Part shown: positions 7,900 through 16,163 of the stretch, piece after piece
Numbering within the stretch: the stretch's first letter is position 1
Layout: the number at the start of each line of letters is the position of its first letter
Assembly: GCA_902776475.1 (NCBI GenBank)
Contig: CACYQD010000029.1
Coordinates: 1-37,645 of the forward strand
Source of the DNA: an uncultured Prevotellaceae bacterium
Lineage (GTDB): Bacteria; Bacteroidota; Bacteroidia; Bacteroidales; Bacteroidaceae
Reading direction: 5' to 3'
Length of the DNA: 37,645 nt
Translations under genes and position numbers: made by a program
Notes under the pieces: generated by a model
What the model was told of the DNA's origin: nothing
Database searches by the model: none
The model's input: only the letters and a program-made list of their open reading frames with translations

Positions 7900-9450
7900 T
7901 TATTGATCGTTATCGGAAAGGGCGGGCAGGGTCTGCGAGATCTGTTGCTCGCGGTGCACCACACGCACCTCGATATGGAATTTCTTGTTCAGATGCTCTG
8001 CGAGATGCTGGGCGGAATAGACGCTGCGGTGCTGTCCGCCGGTGCACCCGAAAGAAAACATCAGGCTAGTGAAGCCCCGTTGGATATAGCGTGCCACATG
8101 GGCATCGGCCAGGGCATAGACATGGTCGAGGAAGGTGAGAATCTCGCCGTCGTCCTCGAGGAAGCGGATGACGGGTTCATCGAGGCCCGTCAGTTTCTTA
8201 TAAGGCTCGTAACGGCCGGGGTTGTGCGTACTTCTGCAGTCGAAGACATATCCGCCACCATTGCCCGACTCATCTTCGGGGATGCCCTTCTTGTAGGAGA
8301 AGCTGAAGATGCGGACCACGAGGGGTCCCTTGCCGTCGTATTTTGAAAAAGTGGCCGGTCCGTCGTTGTGGTGGGCCTGATAGACATTGGTGTCGGCGAT
8401 GCGGTAGCCATCGGCCCGCTTTTTGGGTTCCGACTCCGCCACGGCAAACCGGGGGAGTTCGGTGAGCCGCTGCAGCACATCGATGAGATAGGGGTAATGG
8501 AAGTCTTCCGTAGCCAGGAGTTGCCGGAGATTGGCGATGGCGGGAGGTATGGAATCGATGAAATGCTGCTTGCGCTCGAAATAGCCCCTGAAACCGTATG
8601 CCCCAAGCACCTGCAGCGTGCGGAAGAGGACGAAGAGCGCCAGCCGGTTGACGAAATGCCGTTTGGCGGGCACCTCGATGTAGTTTTTCAAGGAGTAGTA
8701 ATACTCATAGATGAGCCGGCGGCGGAGTTTGTCGGGGTATCGGGCGGACGCCTGCCAGAGGAAGGAAGCCAGGTCATAATAGAACGGACCCTTGCGGCCT
8801 CCCTGGAAATCGATGAACGAAGGGTTGCCCTCCGGGTCGAGCATCACGTTGCGGGCCTGGAAGTCGCGGTACATGAAGCAATCCGTCGTCTCTGCCACCA
8901 GGTCTTTGGCCATCAGGCGGAAATTGGCTTCCAGTTTGAGTTCGTGGAAGTCAAGATCGGTGGGTTTCAGGAAACAGTATTTGAAATAGTTGAGGTCGAA
9001 GAGCACATTCTCCTCGTTGAACTCAGGCTGCGGATAGCAGTTTGACCAGTCGAGGCCCCGCGCTCCGCGGATCTGGAAATTGGGCAGCTGGCGGATGGTG
9101 TTGATGAGCAGATGCTGTTCACGAAGGTTGTAGCGGCCTCCCGCCTCCCTACCGCCCTTCAGTTCATCGAAGAGGGATACGGTGCCCAGGTCTTCCTGAA
9201 GATAGCGCATCAGGTCGTCGCTGACCGCATAGATCTCAGGCACGGGGAGCTGCCTTTTCCTGAAATGACGGGAGAGGTATATGAACGCATTGTTCTCATC
9301 ACGGCTCGTGCCGACAACGCCGATGAGCGTGGTGCCGTCGGGAGAGGTGATGCGGTAATAACGCCTGTTGCTGCCGGCGCCCGCCAGCGGAACCACTGAC
9401 GAAGGAGCCTGCCCAGAATACTGACGATAGAGAAGAAGCAGTTGCTGCAT
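7900..9450 (-). CDS. AmgK-like sugar kinase fused to a RapZ C-terminal domain
   Basis: The 516-residue protein has two parts. Residues about 10-330 are an aminoglycoside-phosphotransferase-type kinase: a nucleotide-binding start near 22-35 (AGAGSNRRYYRI), catalytic D196 in YRDFQARN, and metal-binding D214 in FIDFQGG. This resembles AmgK, the anomeric MurNAc/GlcNAc kinase. Residues about 378-505 match the C-terminal domain of RapZ, with YKKGIPEDES, a TGLDEPV segment and the signature GCTGGQHRSV (468-477). The RapZ N-terminal P-loop domain is absent. In Escherichia coli that C-terminal domain binds glucosamine 6-phosphate and small RNA, so the fusion may let an amino-sugar signal control the kinase; this is inference. 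I chose the ATG at 9450 because upstream in-frame residues overlap the preceding gene and lack homology. Confidence 0.88.
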   Translation of the reverse strand: MQQLLLLYRQYSGQAPSSVVPLAGAGSNRRYYRITSPDGTTLIGVVGTSRDENNAFIYLSRHFRKRQLPVPEIYAVSDDLMRYLQEDLGTVSLFDELKGGREAGGRYNLREQHLLINTIRQLPNFQIRGARGLDWSNCYPQPEFNEENVLFDLNYFKYCFLKPTDLDFHELKLEANFRLMAKDLVAETTDCFMYRDFQARNVMLDPEGNPSFIDFQGGRKGPFYYDLASFLWQASARYPDKLRRRLIYEYYYSLKNYIEVPAKRHFVNRLALFVLFRTLQVLGAYGFRGYFERKQHFIDSIPPAIANLRQLLATEDFHYPYLIDVLQRLTELPRFAVAESEPKKRADGYRIADTNVYQAHHNDGPATFSKYDGKGPLVVRIFSFSYKKGIPEDESGNGGGYVFDCRSTHNPGRYEPYKKLTGLDEPVIRFLEDDGEILTFLDHVYALADAHVARYIQRGFTSLMFSFGCTGGQHRSVYSAQHLAEHLNKKFHIEVRVVHREQQISQTLPALSDNDQ

Positions 9451-9469
9451 GATGAATGACCGTGTGGGG

Positions 9470-9691
9470 TTATTTGTCGCCGTTTTCCTTTTCCGCCTCA
9501 GCCTCCTGCTGCTGCCGGCGCCTCTCCTCCCATTCACGACGACGCTTGTTGTCATACTGGAGCAGGAGGGAATCGATGAGCAGGAGCAGCATCAGGATGC
9601 CCAGTGACATCAACCAGGAACGCGTCAGGTAGAGCAAGGACGCTGACAAAAGGAGGAGGAATAAGATATGAAGAACGGTCTTTTTATTCAT
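9470..9691 (-). CDS. Small membrane protein with charged tail (73 aa)
   Basis: I do not recognise the family. The protein has two probable membrane helices (about residues 7-24 and 27-45) followed by a very hydrophilic tail rich in R, E, Q and K, probably an alpha helix in the cytoplasm. It ends 19 bases before the kinase start and has a good promoter upstream, so it looks like the first gene of the kinase-nucleotidyltransferase operon. That position and the clean hydrophobic pattern argue that it is real. A link to cell-envelope work would fit its neighbours but is not shown. Confidence 0.65.
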   Translation of the reverse strand: MNKKTVLHILFLLLLSASLLYLTRSWLMSLGILMLLLLIDSLLLQYDNKRRREWEERRRQQQEAEAEKENGDK

Positions 9692-9721
9692 GACAAAAAC
9701 CCATGTATTTGAATTCGGGTG

Positions 9722-9753
9722 TAAAGTTACGAAAAAGTGAGCGATAACTCAAA
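9722..9753 (-). promoter_or_regulatory. Promoter of the membrane protein-kinase-nucleotidyltransferase operon
   Basis: On the minus strand TTTG (9750-9753) is followed after 20 bases by TAACTTTA (9722-9729), one base away from TAnnTTTG. It lies about 30 bases upstream of the first ATG of the operon. Confidence 0.6.
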
Positions 9754-9798
9754 GATATCCTTCATTTTTTGAGTATTCGCAAAAAAATAGCCGATAAT

Positions 9799-9829
9799 TT
9801 TGATTTTTACCTTGGTTTTGCTATTTTTG
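9799..9829 (+). promoter_or_regulatory. Promoter of the AraC-family regulator gene
   Basis: TTTG (9799-9802), 19 bases, then TATTTTTG (9822-9829) is an exact match to the Bacteroidota consensus. It gives a leader of about 165 bases before the ATG. The leader contains a hairpin with 7-base arms (catcctg/caggatg, 9871-9892) and a 45-bp dispersed repeat. Unlike the aldolase and kinase promoters, it has a good -33 element, which suggests constitutive expression. Confidence 0.65.
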
Positions 9830-9933
9830 CACATGATATGTGCATAGGAGTAAACCCCTTTGTTCCCTATCATCCTGTATGATTTCAGGATGCCATCCGT
9901 CAAACTATGAAATGAATCTGACTATACTTTCTC

Positions 9934-9978
9934 AAGTTGAAAGGAGTTTAGGAGTGTGGTAGTATAGGAGTGTAGACA
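9934..9978 (+). repeat. 45-bp dispersed repeat, copy 1
   Basis: The sequence from aagttgaaaggagtttagga to ggagtgtagaca is identical over 45 bases to 36993-37037. It sits in the leader of the regulator gene, about 25 bases before the ATG. It contains GGAGT-type sub-repeats related to the 8-bp tandem repeat at 14553-14608. Confidence 0.85.
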
Positions 9979-10001
9979 AATGCGAAACTTAAGAATCTAA
10001 C

Positions 10002-10877
10002 ATGCAAAAGAGCAAATATCTTGTAGCCAACGACCGCGATGCCCAGTGGGGACTGACCGTGAGCACCGTGGGTATGGATGACGTGGCGATTGGTGAGCAC
10101 TATCCGACGAAAGGACATGCCGACGGTTACTATTTCGACATGGAGCGAGGCAGAAGGCTGAATGAATACCAGATGCTGTATCTGGTGGATGGCGAAGGCC
10201 GTTTCCAAAGCAGCCATGTGGAAGGGAAGCGAATCAAGGCCGGCGACCTCTTCCTCCTCTTCCCCGATGAATGGCACAGCTATGGTCCGACGGAGCGCTC
10301 CAAATGGAAGAGTTACTGGATCGGTTTCAAGGGAAAGAACATAGACGACCGCGTGAAGGCCAATTTCCTCTCACCGGAGAAGCCCATCTACCATCTGGGC
10401 TATTCCGCCGGCATCATCGAACTTTATGAGGCCGCGCTGCGCACCGCATTCGAGGAGCCGCCCTATGCCCAGCAGATCCTGGCCGGCATCGTCAATCACC
10501 TCATCGGCATGATGTATGCCCAGGAGCGCAGCATCGAGCTCAACAAGAACCAGTCGCATGTGGAGATGATCAGCAAAGCCCGCCTGCGCATCCGCGAGGA
10601 ACTGGAAAGCGAACTGACCATCCAGCACCTGGCTGAGGACCTGGGCGTCAGCTACTCCAACTTCAGGAAACTCTTCAAGCAATACACCGGCCTCTCCCCT
10701 GCCCTGTATCAGCAAGACCTGAGACTGCAGCGGGCTAAGGAACTGCTCTCGACCACCAAACTGAGCATCAAGGAAATCGCATACCGCCTGAATTTCGAGT
10801 CGCCAGACTATTTCTCCTCCAAATTCCGCATGAAGACAGGCATCAAACCCAGTGAATTCAGGGATCAAAACTCATGA
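10002..10877 (+). CDS. rhaR: AraC-family regulator, probable L-rhamnose regulator RhaR
   Basis: The 291-residue protein has an N-terminal cupin-like ligand-binding domain (about 20-160) and a C-terminal AraC DNA-binding domain with two helix-turn-helix units (about 190-288). The second unit contains the typical IKEIAYRLNFESPDYFSSKFR pattern (shown here only as a motif description of that class; its recognition helix is around residues 262-272). It precedes the rhamnulose-1-phosphate aldolase gene on the same strand and faces the kinase-isomerase-permease operon. In Bacteroides thetaiotaomicron an AraC-type activator controls the rhamnose genes, so this is the likely RhaR. The candidate binding sites are the shared elements upstream of the aldolase and kinase genes. 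The family call is firm; rhamnose as ligand is inferred from context. Confidence 0.85.
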   Translation: MQKSKYLVANDRDAQWGLTVSTVGMDDVAIGEHYPTKGHADGYYFDMERGRRLNEYQMLYLVDGEGRFQSSHVEGKRIKAGDLFLLFPDEWHSYGPTERSKWKSYWIGFKGKNIDDRVKANFLSPEKPIYHLGYSAGIIELYEAALRTAFEEPPYAQQILAGIVNHLIGMMYAQERSIELNKNQSHVEMISKARLRIREELESELTIQHLAEDLGVSYSNFRKLFKQYTGLSPALYQQDLRLQRAKELLSTTKLSIKEIAYRLNFESPDYFSSKFRMKTGIKPSEFRDQNS

Positions 10878-10884
10878 CCGACCA

Positions 10885-10944
10885 AAATCTTTGGTAGTAA
10901 TGTCAAATAACGATGTGGGACATGTCCATTATTCCTTAATTTTG
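10885..10944 (+). promoter_or_regulatory. Aldolase promoter with candidate RhaR operator
   Basis: The -7 box TAATTTTG lies at 10937-10944, and no TTTG is found at the -33 position, as expected for an activator-dependent promoter. Upstream are AAATCTTTG (10885-10893) and TCAAATAACGATG (10903-10915). The kinase promoter has AAATCTTTG and TCAAAAAACCATG at nearly the same distances from its -7 box. A small palindrome, ggacatgtcc (10918-10927), overlaps the -33 area here only. Confidence 0.65.
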
Positions 10945-10972
10945 CAGCAAACAAACGAAAAAAACAATAATC

Positions 10973-11782
10973 ATGAAAAGTATTCTTGAAGGACGTCCTG
11001 AATTAAGAAAAGAAGTAGAGAAAATCGCAGAAGTGGCCGGATATCTCTGGCAGAACGGCTGGGCTGAGCGCAACGGCGGCAACATCACCGTCAACATCAC
11101 CAAGTTTATCGACGATGAGGTGCGTAAGATGCCTGCCATCAGCGAGGTGAAGCAGATCGGCACTACCCTGCCCTATCTGAAAGGCAACTATTTCTACTGC
11201 AAAGGCACGGGCAAGCGCATGCGTGACCTGGCCCGCTGGCCAATGTGCAACGGCAGCGTCATCCGCATCCTCGACGACTGCGCCAGCTATGAGATCATCG
11301 CCGACAACCCCGTGTTGCCCACAAGTGAACTGCCGTCGCACCTGAGCGTGCACAACCACCTCATCGAGAAAGGATCGGCCTATAACGCCACCGTGCACAC
11401 CCATCCCATCGAACTGGTTGCCATGAGCCACAACAGGGCATTTCTGGAGAAGGACGTGCTGACCAATATCCTCTGGAGCATGATTCCTGAGACCAAGGCC
11501 TTCTGTCCACTCGGCCTGGGCATCATCCCCTACACCCTGCCCGGCAGCGTGGAACTGGCTGACGCCACCCTGAGAGAGCTCGACGACTATGACGTGGTGC
11601 TCTGGGAGAAGCACGGCGTCTTCGCACAAGGCCTCGACGTGATGGACGCATTTGACCAGATCGACGTGCTGAGCAAGAGCGCCAAGATCTATGTCAACGC
11701 CCGTGCAATGGGCTTCATGCCCGAAGGCATGACCCAGGAGCAGATGAAAGAGATGTCGGTGGCCTTCAACCTGCCGAAATAA
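10973..11782 (+). CDS. rhaD: Rhamnulose-1-phosphate aldolase
   Basis: The enzyme splits L-rhamnulose 1-phosphate into dihydroxyacetone phosphate and L-lactaldehyde, the third step of rhamnose breakdown. It is a zinc-dependent class II aldolase of the AraD/FucA fold. The metal ligands are visible as H142 and H144 in VHTHPIE and H214 in WEKHGVF, and E119 in SELPSH sits where the family has its catalytic glutamate. The glycine-rich phosphate-binding start is near ERNGGNITV (32-40). The length of 269 residues is normal for Bacteroidota members. It has its own promoter, and a strong bidirectional terminator separates it from the convergent permease gene. Confidence 0.94.
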   Translation: MKSILEGRPELRKEVEKIAEVAGYLWQNGWAERNGGNITVNITKFIDDEVRKMPAISEVKQIGTTLPYLKGNYFYCKGTGKRMRDLARWPMCNGSVIRILDDCASYEIIADNPVLPTSELPSHLSVHNHLIEKGSAYNATVHTHPIELVAMSHNRAFLEKDVLTNILWSMIPETKAFCPLGLGIIPYTLPGSVELADATLRELDDYDVVLWEKHGVFAQGLDVMDAFDQIDVLSKSAKIYVNARAMGFMPEGMTQEQMKEMSVAFNLPK

Positions 11783-11826
11783 GACGACTCTGCAATCACA
11801 TAAGTCGACTCCTACAACCACATAAA

Positions 11827-11866
11827 AAAAAATCATCCCGATGCTCAGGCACCGGGATGATTTTTT
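11827..11866. terminator. Bidirectional intrinsic terminator between aldolase and permease genes
   Basis: Perfect 14-base arms (11827-11840 and 11853-11866) read aaaaaatcatcccg and cgggatgatttttt around a 12-base loop. Each strand therefore has a GC stem followed by a T run. It serves both the plus-strand aldolase gene and the minus-strand rhamnose operon. Confidence 0.92.
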
Positions 11867-11892
11867 ATGCGGATACAACTTATGGGAATCGT

Positions 11893-13242
11893 TTAATAAT
11901 TCTCACCATAGCGCTCCTTGGCGATGCTGTCGAGCGAGCGGCCACGGGTGTTGGGGCAGCCGATGAAGCCCACCACGAGAGAGATGAGCAACAGGGCTAT
12001 CATGCAATAGGCCGCGATGGTGAAGCCCTCGCCGTTTTCGCCATAGATGTAGGTGAAGATCAGGCCCCACACGGCAGACAGTCCACGGACGATGAAGAAC
12101 ATCAGACCCTGAGCACCGGCACGGAACTTGGCGGGGAAGAGTTCTGAGCCCCACAGGGCATAGAAGATCTGAGGAGACGTACCGCCCTGGACACCCCAGA
12201 GAATGGCAAAGAGCCACAGTCCGGCCATGCCGTTGGCACCAATGGTGATGATGATGACCCAAGCGCTGATGGCCACCAGCAAGCCGAAGACATAGATGAG
12301 TTTGTGGGCGGTCTTGTCGATGAGTTTCGACACGATGAAGGTCACACCCACGATGATGGCCCATTGGATGCAGTTCATCCAGTTGGCCTGCTCATTGCTC
12401 ACACCGCCGGCCGTCTCATAGATATGCGGCTGGAAGAAGCCCATCACCGATGCCACCAGGTTCCAGGTGAGGTAGATGGTAGCCAGGAAGCACACCGTGC
12501 GGACGGCCACCTTGTTGGAGAACAAGACGCCGAAAGCATGCAGCAAGCCCGTATCCTCGCCCTTGGCCTTGGCAGCGGCCTTGGCGGCTTTCCACTCGCT
12601 GCTCTCATCCAGTCTGCGCTGCAGGTTCCAGGCGATGAACGCCACGATGAAGAGCGAGAAGAAGACGATGCGCGAACTGAAGACGTTGACCGATTCGGTG
12701 GAGAGCGCTGAACCGCCCACAGCGTGGGCGACACCCTCTACCCAACCAAACAGATAGCCTCCAGGAGCGAACAACATGCCCAGGAGAAGGATCATCATCG
12801 GTCCGAAGCCCCACGACATCTGCGAGATGCAGATGTTGCGGCCACGGTTGTTGATCTCCGAACTTTCAGAGATATACGTCCAGGAGGCAGGCACGCCGAT
12901 ACCCACGGAGATGCCTGTGATGAGGAATCCACACAGCAGCATGGGGAAATTGACGCTGCAGATGACGAGCGCCACGCCCAGCATATAGACCAGCAGGTTG
13001 TAGGTGTAGATGAACTTACGTCCATACTTGTCGGCGAGGAAGCCACCGATGATGGCGCCGATGGCCGCACCGAGGCAGTTGGCACTGATGAAATTGAGCC
13101 ATCCCAAGTGCACCTCGGACAGGCCGAGGTAGTTCTGCCACAATGTCAGTCCGCTGGCGCCGGCCACGATGGCACCGGCATCCAAGTAATTGGTGAGAGA
13201 CACGGCTATCGTGCTCTTCAGACTACCGCTATTGTTTGCCAT
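11893..13242 (-). CDS. Major facilitator sugar permease, probable L-rhamnose transporter
   Basis: The 449-residue protein has about twelve hydrophobic helices and belongs to the sugar-porter side of the major facilitator superfamily. The loop 2-3 signature GGFLADKYGRK is at about residues 66-76, a GRGRSLDS-type end is missing, and the C-terminus instead reads NTRGRSLDSIAKERYG, similar to other sugar porters. It begins 12 bases after the isomerase gene stop and is the last gene of the operon, so it probably imports L-rhamnose by proton symport. This class differs from the RhaT permease of enteric bacteria. The family is certain; the substrate is inferred from the operon. Confidence 0.88.
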   Translation of the reverse strand: MANNSGSLKSTIAVSLTNYLDAGAIVAGASGLTLWQNYLGLSEVHLGWLNFISANCLGAAIGAIIGGFLADKYGRKFIYTYNLLVYMLGVALVICSVNFPMLLCGFLITGISVGIGVPASWTYISESSEINNRGRNICISQMSWGFGPMMILLLGMLFAPGGYLFGWVEGVAHAVGGSALSTESVNVFSSRIVFFSLFIVAFIAWNLQRRLDESSEWKAAKAAAKAKGEDTGLLHAFGVLFSNKVAVRTVCFLATIYLTWNLVASVMGFFQPHIYETAGGVSNEQANWMNCIQWAIIVGVTFIVSKLIDKTAHKLIYVFGLLVAISAWVIIITIGANGMAGLWLFAILWGVQGGTSPQIFYALWGSELFPAKFRAGAQGLMFFIVRGLSAVWGLIFTYIYGENGEGFTIAAYCMIALLLISLVVGFIGCPNTRGRSLDSIAKERYGENY

Positions 13243-13254
13243 AAGTCGAGGTCT

Positions 13255-14505
13255 TTACCGTTTGGAAGTGACATCGCGCTCATACTGCTGGATGGCAGCG
13301 ATATACTCCTCGCCCACGGGAACATTGTTCTTGAGGTTGAAATAGTCATACACAGCGCCGAAAGGCATGCTCTTGGCTTCCTCCATCAGAGCCAGGCGCT
13401 CGAAGAACTGTCCGTTGTCCTCATACTCACGCAGTTTGGCTTTGGGTTCGAGCAGAGCCTGGAGGATGCACTTCTGTGTGGCACGTGTACCGATGATGTA
13501 AGCACCGATGCGGTTGATGGAAGCGTCGAAGTAGTCGAGTCCGACGTGAGCGCGGTCGAGGGCGTCGCAGCGCACCAGTTCCTTGAAGAGGTCGAGGGTC
13601 TGGTCGTTCATGATGGTCACGTGGTCAGAGTCCCAACGCACCGGACGGCTGACATGCAGCATCAGTTCGGGCACATACATCAGCAATGTGGAGATGAAGT
13701 CAGACACGTTCTCCGTCTGCTCGTAATGACCGGTATCGAGCGTGTACATCAGTTTGCGTGTGGCGCAGAAAGCTGTGTAGAAGTCGTGTGAGCCCACGGT
13801 GTAGCTCTCCAGTCCGATGCCGAACAGTTTGGCCTCGAAGCAGTTTTTCACATGGTCGAGTTTCTCCTCCATGATCTCATCGAGGGAAGCCGTCAGGATC
13901 TCACGGTATTTCTTGCGGTACATGGTCAGGTCTTTCGAACCGTCGTGTACCCAGATATTCATGATGCAGGGGTCGTCCTGGGCCTTGCCCATCGCGTCGG
14001 CGATGCGGCGGCAGCGCTTGGTGTGCTCAATCCAGAACTCGCGGATGCTCTTGTCGGGGTTGGAAAGGGTAAGTTCACCACTGAGGGGATGGGAGAAAGA
14101 AGTGGAGTTGAAGTCGAGCTTCATATTGTTTTCCTTGGCCCACTGAATCCAACTCTCGAAATGCTTCACCTCAACCTCGTTGCGGTCGACGAACTTCCCG
14201 CCGAAATCGCCGTAGATCTCATGGAGGTTCAGGCGGTGGTTTCCTGCGAGCAAGGTCTTAACGAACTCGATGTCGCTGCGGACCTCGTCAATATTCCTGG
14301 CACGTCCGGGGTAGTTGCCAGTCGTCTGAATGCCACCAGAGAGGGCGTCGTTGCGCTCGAAGCCCACCACATCGTCGGTCTGCCAGCAATGCAGGGAAAT
14401 CTGTTGTTTCTCGAGTGCGGCAATGGCTTTGTCGGTGTCAACACCAATAGCAGCATAGCGGTCTTTGGCTACGGCATAAGCTTTTTCAATTAAATCTGCT
14501 TTCAT
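13255..14505 (-). CDS. rhaA: L-rhamnose isomerase
   Basis: The enzyme interconverts L-rhamnose and L-rhamnulose, the first catabolic step. The 416-residue length is normal. Family hallmarks are ISLHCWQTDDVVGFE near the N-terminus followed by GGIQTTGNYPGRARN, the metal-site segments GIGLESYTVGSHDFY and TLDTGHYEQTENVSDF, and HVSRPVRWDSDHV. It is a TIM-barrel enzyme that uses manganese and acts in the cytosol. The gene is the middle member of the kinase-isomerase-permease operon. The upstream gap to the kinase gene (163 bases) contains an 8-bp tandem repeat and no obvious TAnnTTTG promoter, so transcription most likely comes from the kinase promoter. Confidence 0.97.
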   Translation of the reverse strand: MKADLIEKAYAVAKDRYAAIGVDTDKAIAALEKQQISLHCWQTDDVVGFERNDALSGGIQTTGNYPGRARNIDEVRSDIEFVKTLLAGNHRLNLHEIYGDFGGKFVDRNEVEVKHFESWIQWAKENNMKLDFNSTSFSHPLSGELTLSNPDKSIREFWIEHTKRCRRIADAMGKAQDDPCIMNIWVHDGSKDLTMYRKKYREILTASLDEIMEEKLDHVKNCFEAKLFGIGLESYTVGSHDFYTAFCATRKLMYTLDTGHYEQTENVSDFISTLLMYVPELMLHVSRPVRWDSDHVTIMNDQTLDLFKELVRCDALDRAHVGLDYFDASINRIGAYIIGTRATQKCILQALLEPKAKLREYEDNGQFFERLALMEEAKSMPFGAVYDYFNLKNNVPVGEEYIAAIQQYERDVTSKR

Positions 14506-14552
14506 TTTGATTTGGTTTTATAAATTTGATATTGTAGTTATGGTCTTAGTTT

Positions 14553-14608
14553 GGGAGTTTAGGAGTTTGGGAGTTTAGGAGTTTGGGAGTTTGGGAGTTT
14601 GGGAGTTT
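14553..14608. repeat. 8-bp tandem repeat, seven units
   Basis: Seven units of (g/a)GGAGTTT follow one another without interruption, then agaca. The repeat is in the gap between the kinase stop and the isomerase ATG, inside the operon message. Its end (ggagtttagaca) resembles the end of the 45-bp dispersed repeat (ggagtgtagaca), so the two belong to one repeat family. Confidence 0.9.
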
Positions 14609-14668
14609 AGACAATAGTACGGAATTATCCGGCGTATATATGGGCTCTGACAAGAACCGTTCAGCGGT

Positions 14669-16144
14669 TTATCTGGACGTGATGTCGAGGTAGCGCTGAT
14701 AAGCCTCTGTCCACTGCTCCGTATCCTTGGGGGCGAAGCGCTTCATCGACACGCTGTCGGCGATGATCCGGCGCATCTCCCAGATGTCAGCCACAGCACC
14801 ACAGGCTTTCGCCTGAAGCATGATGTTGCCGATGGCGGTGCACTCCTGAGGACCGGCAAGCACCTCCACGCCCGTGGCGTTGGCGGTGAACTGGTCGAGG
14901 TATTCATTGAGCGAACCTCCGCCGATGACATGGAGCTTGTTGATTTCGAAGTCGGCAAATTCCGTCAGCCAGAGGAAGACCTGGCGATAGCGCAGGGCGA
15001 GGCTGTCGAAAATGCACCGGCAGATCTCCGCGTAGCCCTCCGGAACATGCTGGCCGGACGCCTCGCAATATTGCTGGATGGCCTTGACCATCGATGGAGG
15101 ATTGGCGAACATGGGATCATCGGGGTTGATGATGCTCTGGAAAGGCTTGACCTTCATGGCCTCCGCCTGCAACTCGGTATGGGATTTGGGGGCGTCGGTC
15201 CATTCCTTCCGGCAGCGCTCATAGAGCCACATGCCGCAGATGTTTTTCAGGAATCTCGTGGTGTCCTCAATGCCGCCCTCGTTGGTGAAGTTGTACGCAT
15301 AGCTGCGCTCGTTGATGACAGCCTCACGGGTCTCAATACCCATCAGGCTCCAGGTGCCGCTGCTGAGATAGGCGAAATGCTCATCGCTGGCAGGCACCGC
15401 AGCGACCGCGCTGGCCGTATCGTGACCTGCGACGGCGATGACAGGCACTGCTCCGAGTCCGGTCATGCCCTGCACCTCTTCAGTCAGGTGGCCGATGACC
15501 GTGGCCGGGGAGACCATCTGGCCGAACATCTCCCTCTTCACCCCTACACTGGCCAGCAAATCCGCATCGAGGTCCTTCGTGCGGGGATCGAGAAGCTGGG
15601 AGGTGGAGGCGATGGTATATTCGCACACTTTCTTTCCGGTGAGCATATAACTCAGGCAATCCGGCACGAAGAGGATGGACTGCGCCTGCTCGAGTGCAGA
15701 GTCATGGTTTTTCCTCATCGCAAACAACTGGAAAAGCGAGTTGAAGTTCATGAACTGGATGCCCGTGATGCCATAAACCTTCTCCTTGTCCATGCACTCA
15801 GAGAAATAGGCTTCCATCATGCCGAAGGTGTGGGGGTCACGGTAAGCCAGGGGATTGCGCAGGAGAGCGCCGTCGGGAGCGATCATGACGAAATCGACGC
15901 CCCAGGTATCGATGCCGATAGACTGGATGGGGATTTGCCGCTGAGCCACGAGTTTCAAACCTTTGATGACCTCATGGTAGAGGGCATAGATATCCCAATA
16001 GAAATGGCCTCCGGTCTGAATGAGGTTATTGTCGAAACGGGTGAGTTCCTCAAGAGAGATTTTGCCGTTCTCAAGCACGCCAACAATCGTCCGACCACTG
16101 GTGGCACCAAGGTCAACTGCGAAGAAATATTGCTGATTTTCCAT
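14669..16144 (-). CDS. rhaB: Rhamnulokinase
   Basis: The enzyme phosphorylates L-rhamnulose at O1 with ATP. It is an FGGY/actin-fold kinase of 491 residues. The N-terminal phosphate loop is AVDLGATSGRT (residues 9-19), the substrate aspartate region is IGIDTWGVDFVMI, the second phosphate region is AVAGHDTASAV, and the adenosine motif is LHVIGGGSLNEYLDQF near the C-terminus. It is the first gene of the minus-strand rhamnose operon and has its own promoter with a candidate RhaR operator. The gene order kinase-isomerase-permease is the same as in Bacteroides thetaiotaomicron, as I recall it. The lactaldehyde-reducing enzyme that completes that cluster is not in this window. Confidence 0.96.
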   Translation of the reverse strand: MENQQYFFAVDLGATSGRTIVGVLENGKISLEELTRFDNNLIQTGGHFYWDIYALYHEVIKGLKLVAQRQIPIQSIGIDTWGVDFVMIAPDGALLRNPLAYRDPHTFGMMEAYFSECMDKEKVYGITGIQFMNFNSLFQLFAMRKNHDSALEQAQSILFVPDCLSYMLTGKKVCEYTIASTSQLLDPRTKDLDADLLASVGVKREMFGQMVSPATVIGHLTEEVQGMTGLGAVPVIAVAGHDTASAVAAVPASDEHFAYLSSGTWSLMGIETREAVINERSYAYNFTNEGGIEDTTRFLKNICGMWLYERCRKEWTDAPKSHTELQAEAMKVKPFQSIINPDDPMFANPPSMVKAIQQYCEASGQHVPEGYAEICRCIFDSLALRYRQVFLWLTEFADFEINKLHVIGGGSLNEYLDQFTANATGVEVLAGPQECTAIGNIMLQAKACGAVADIWEMRRIIADSVSMKRFAPKDTEQWTEAYQRYLDITSR

Positions 16145-16163
16145 GATTAGAGTTTATTTTCTG

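Noticed and set aside
9451-9555. N-terminal extension of the kinase-RapZ fusion protein
   Set aside because: It overlaps the small membrane protein gene in another frame and is Arg/Ser/Thr-rich without homology. The ATG at 9450 matches the start of the kinase domain.
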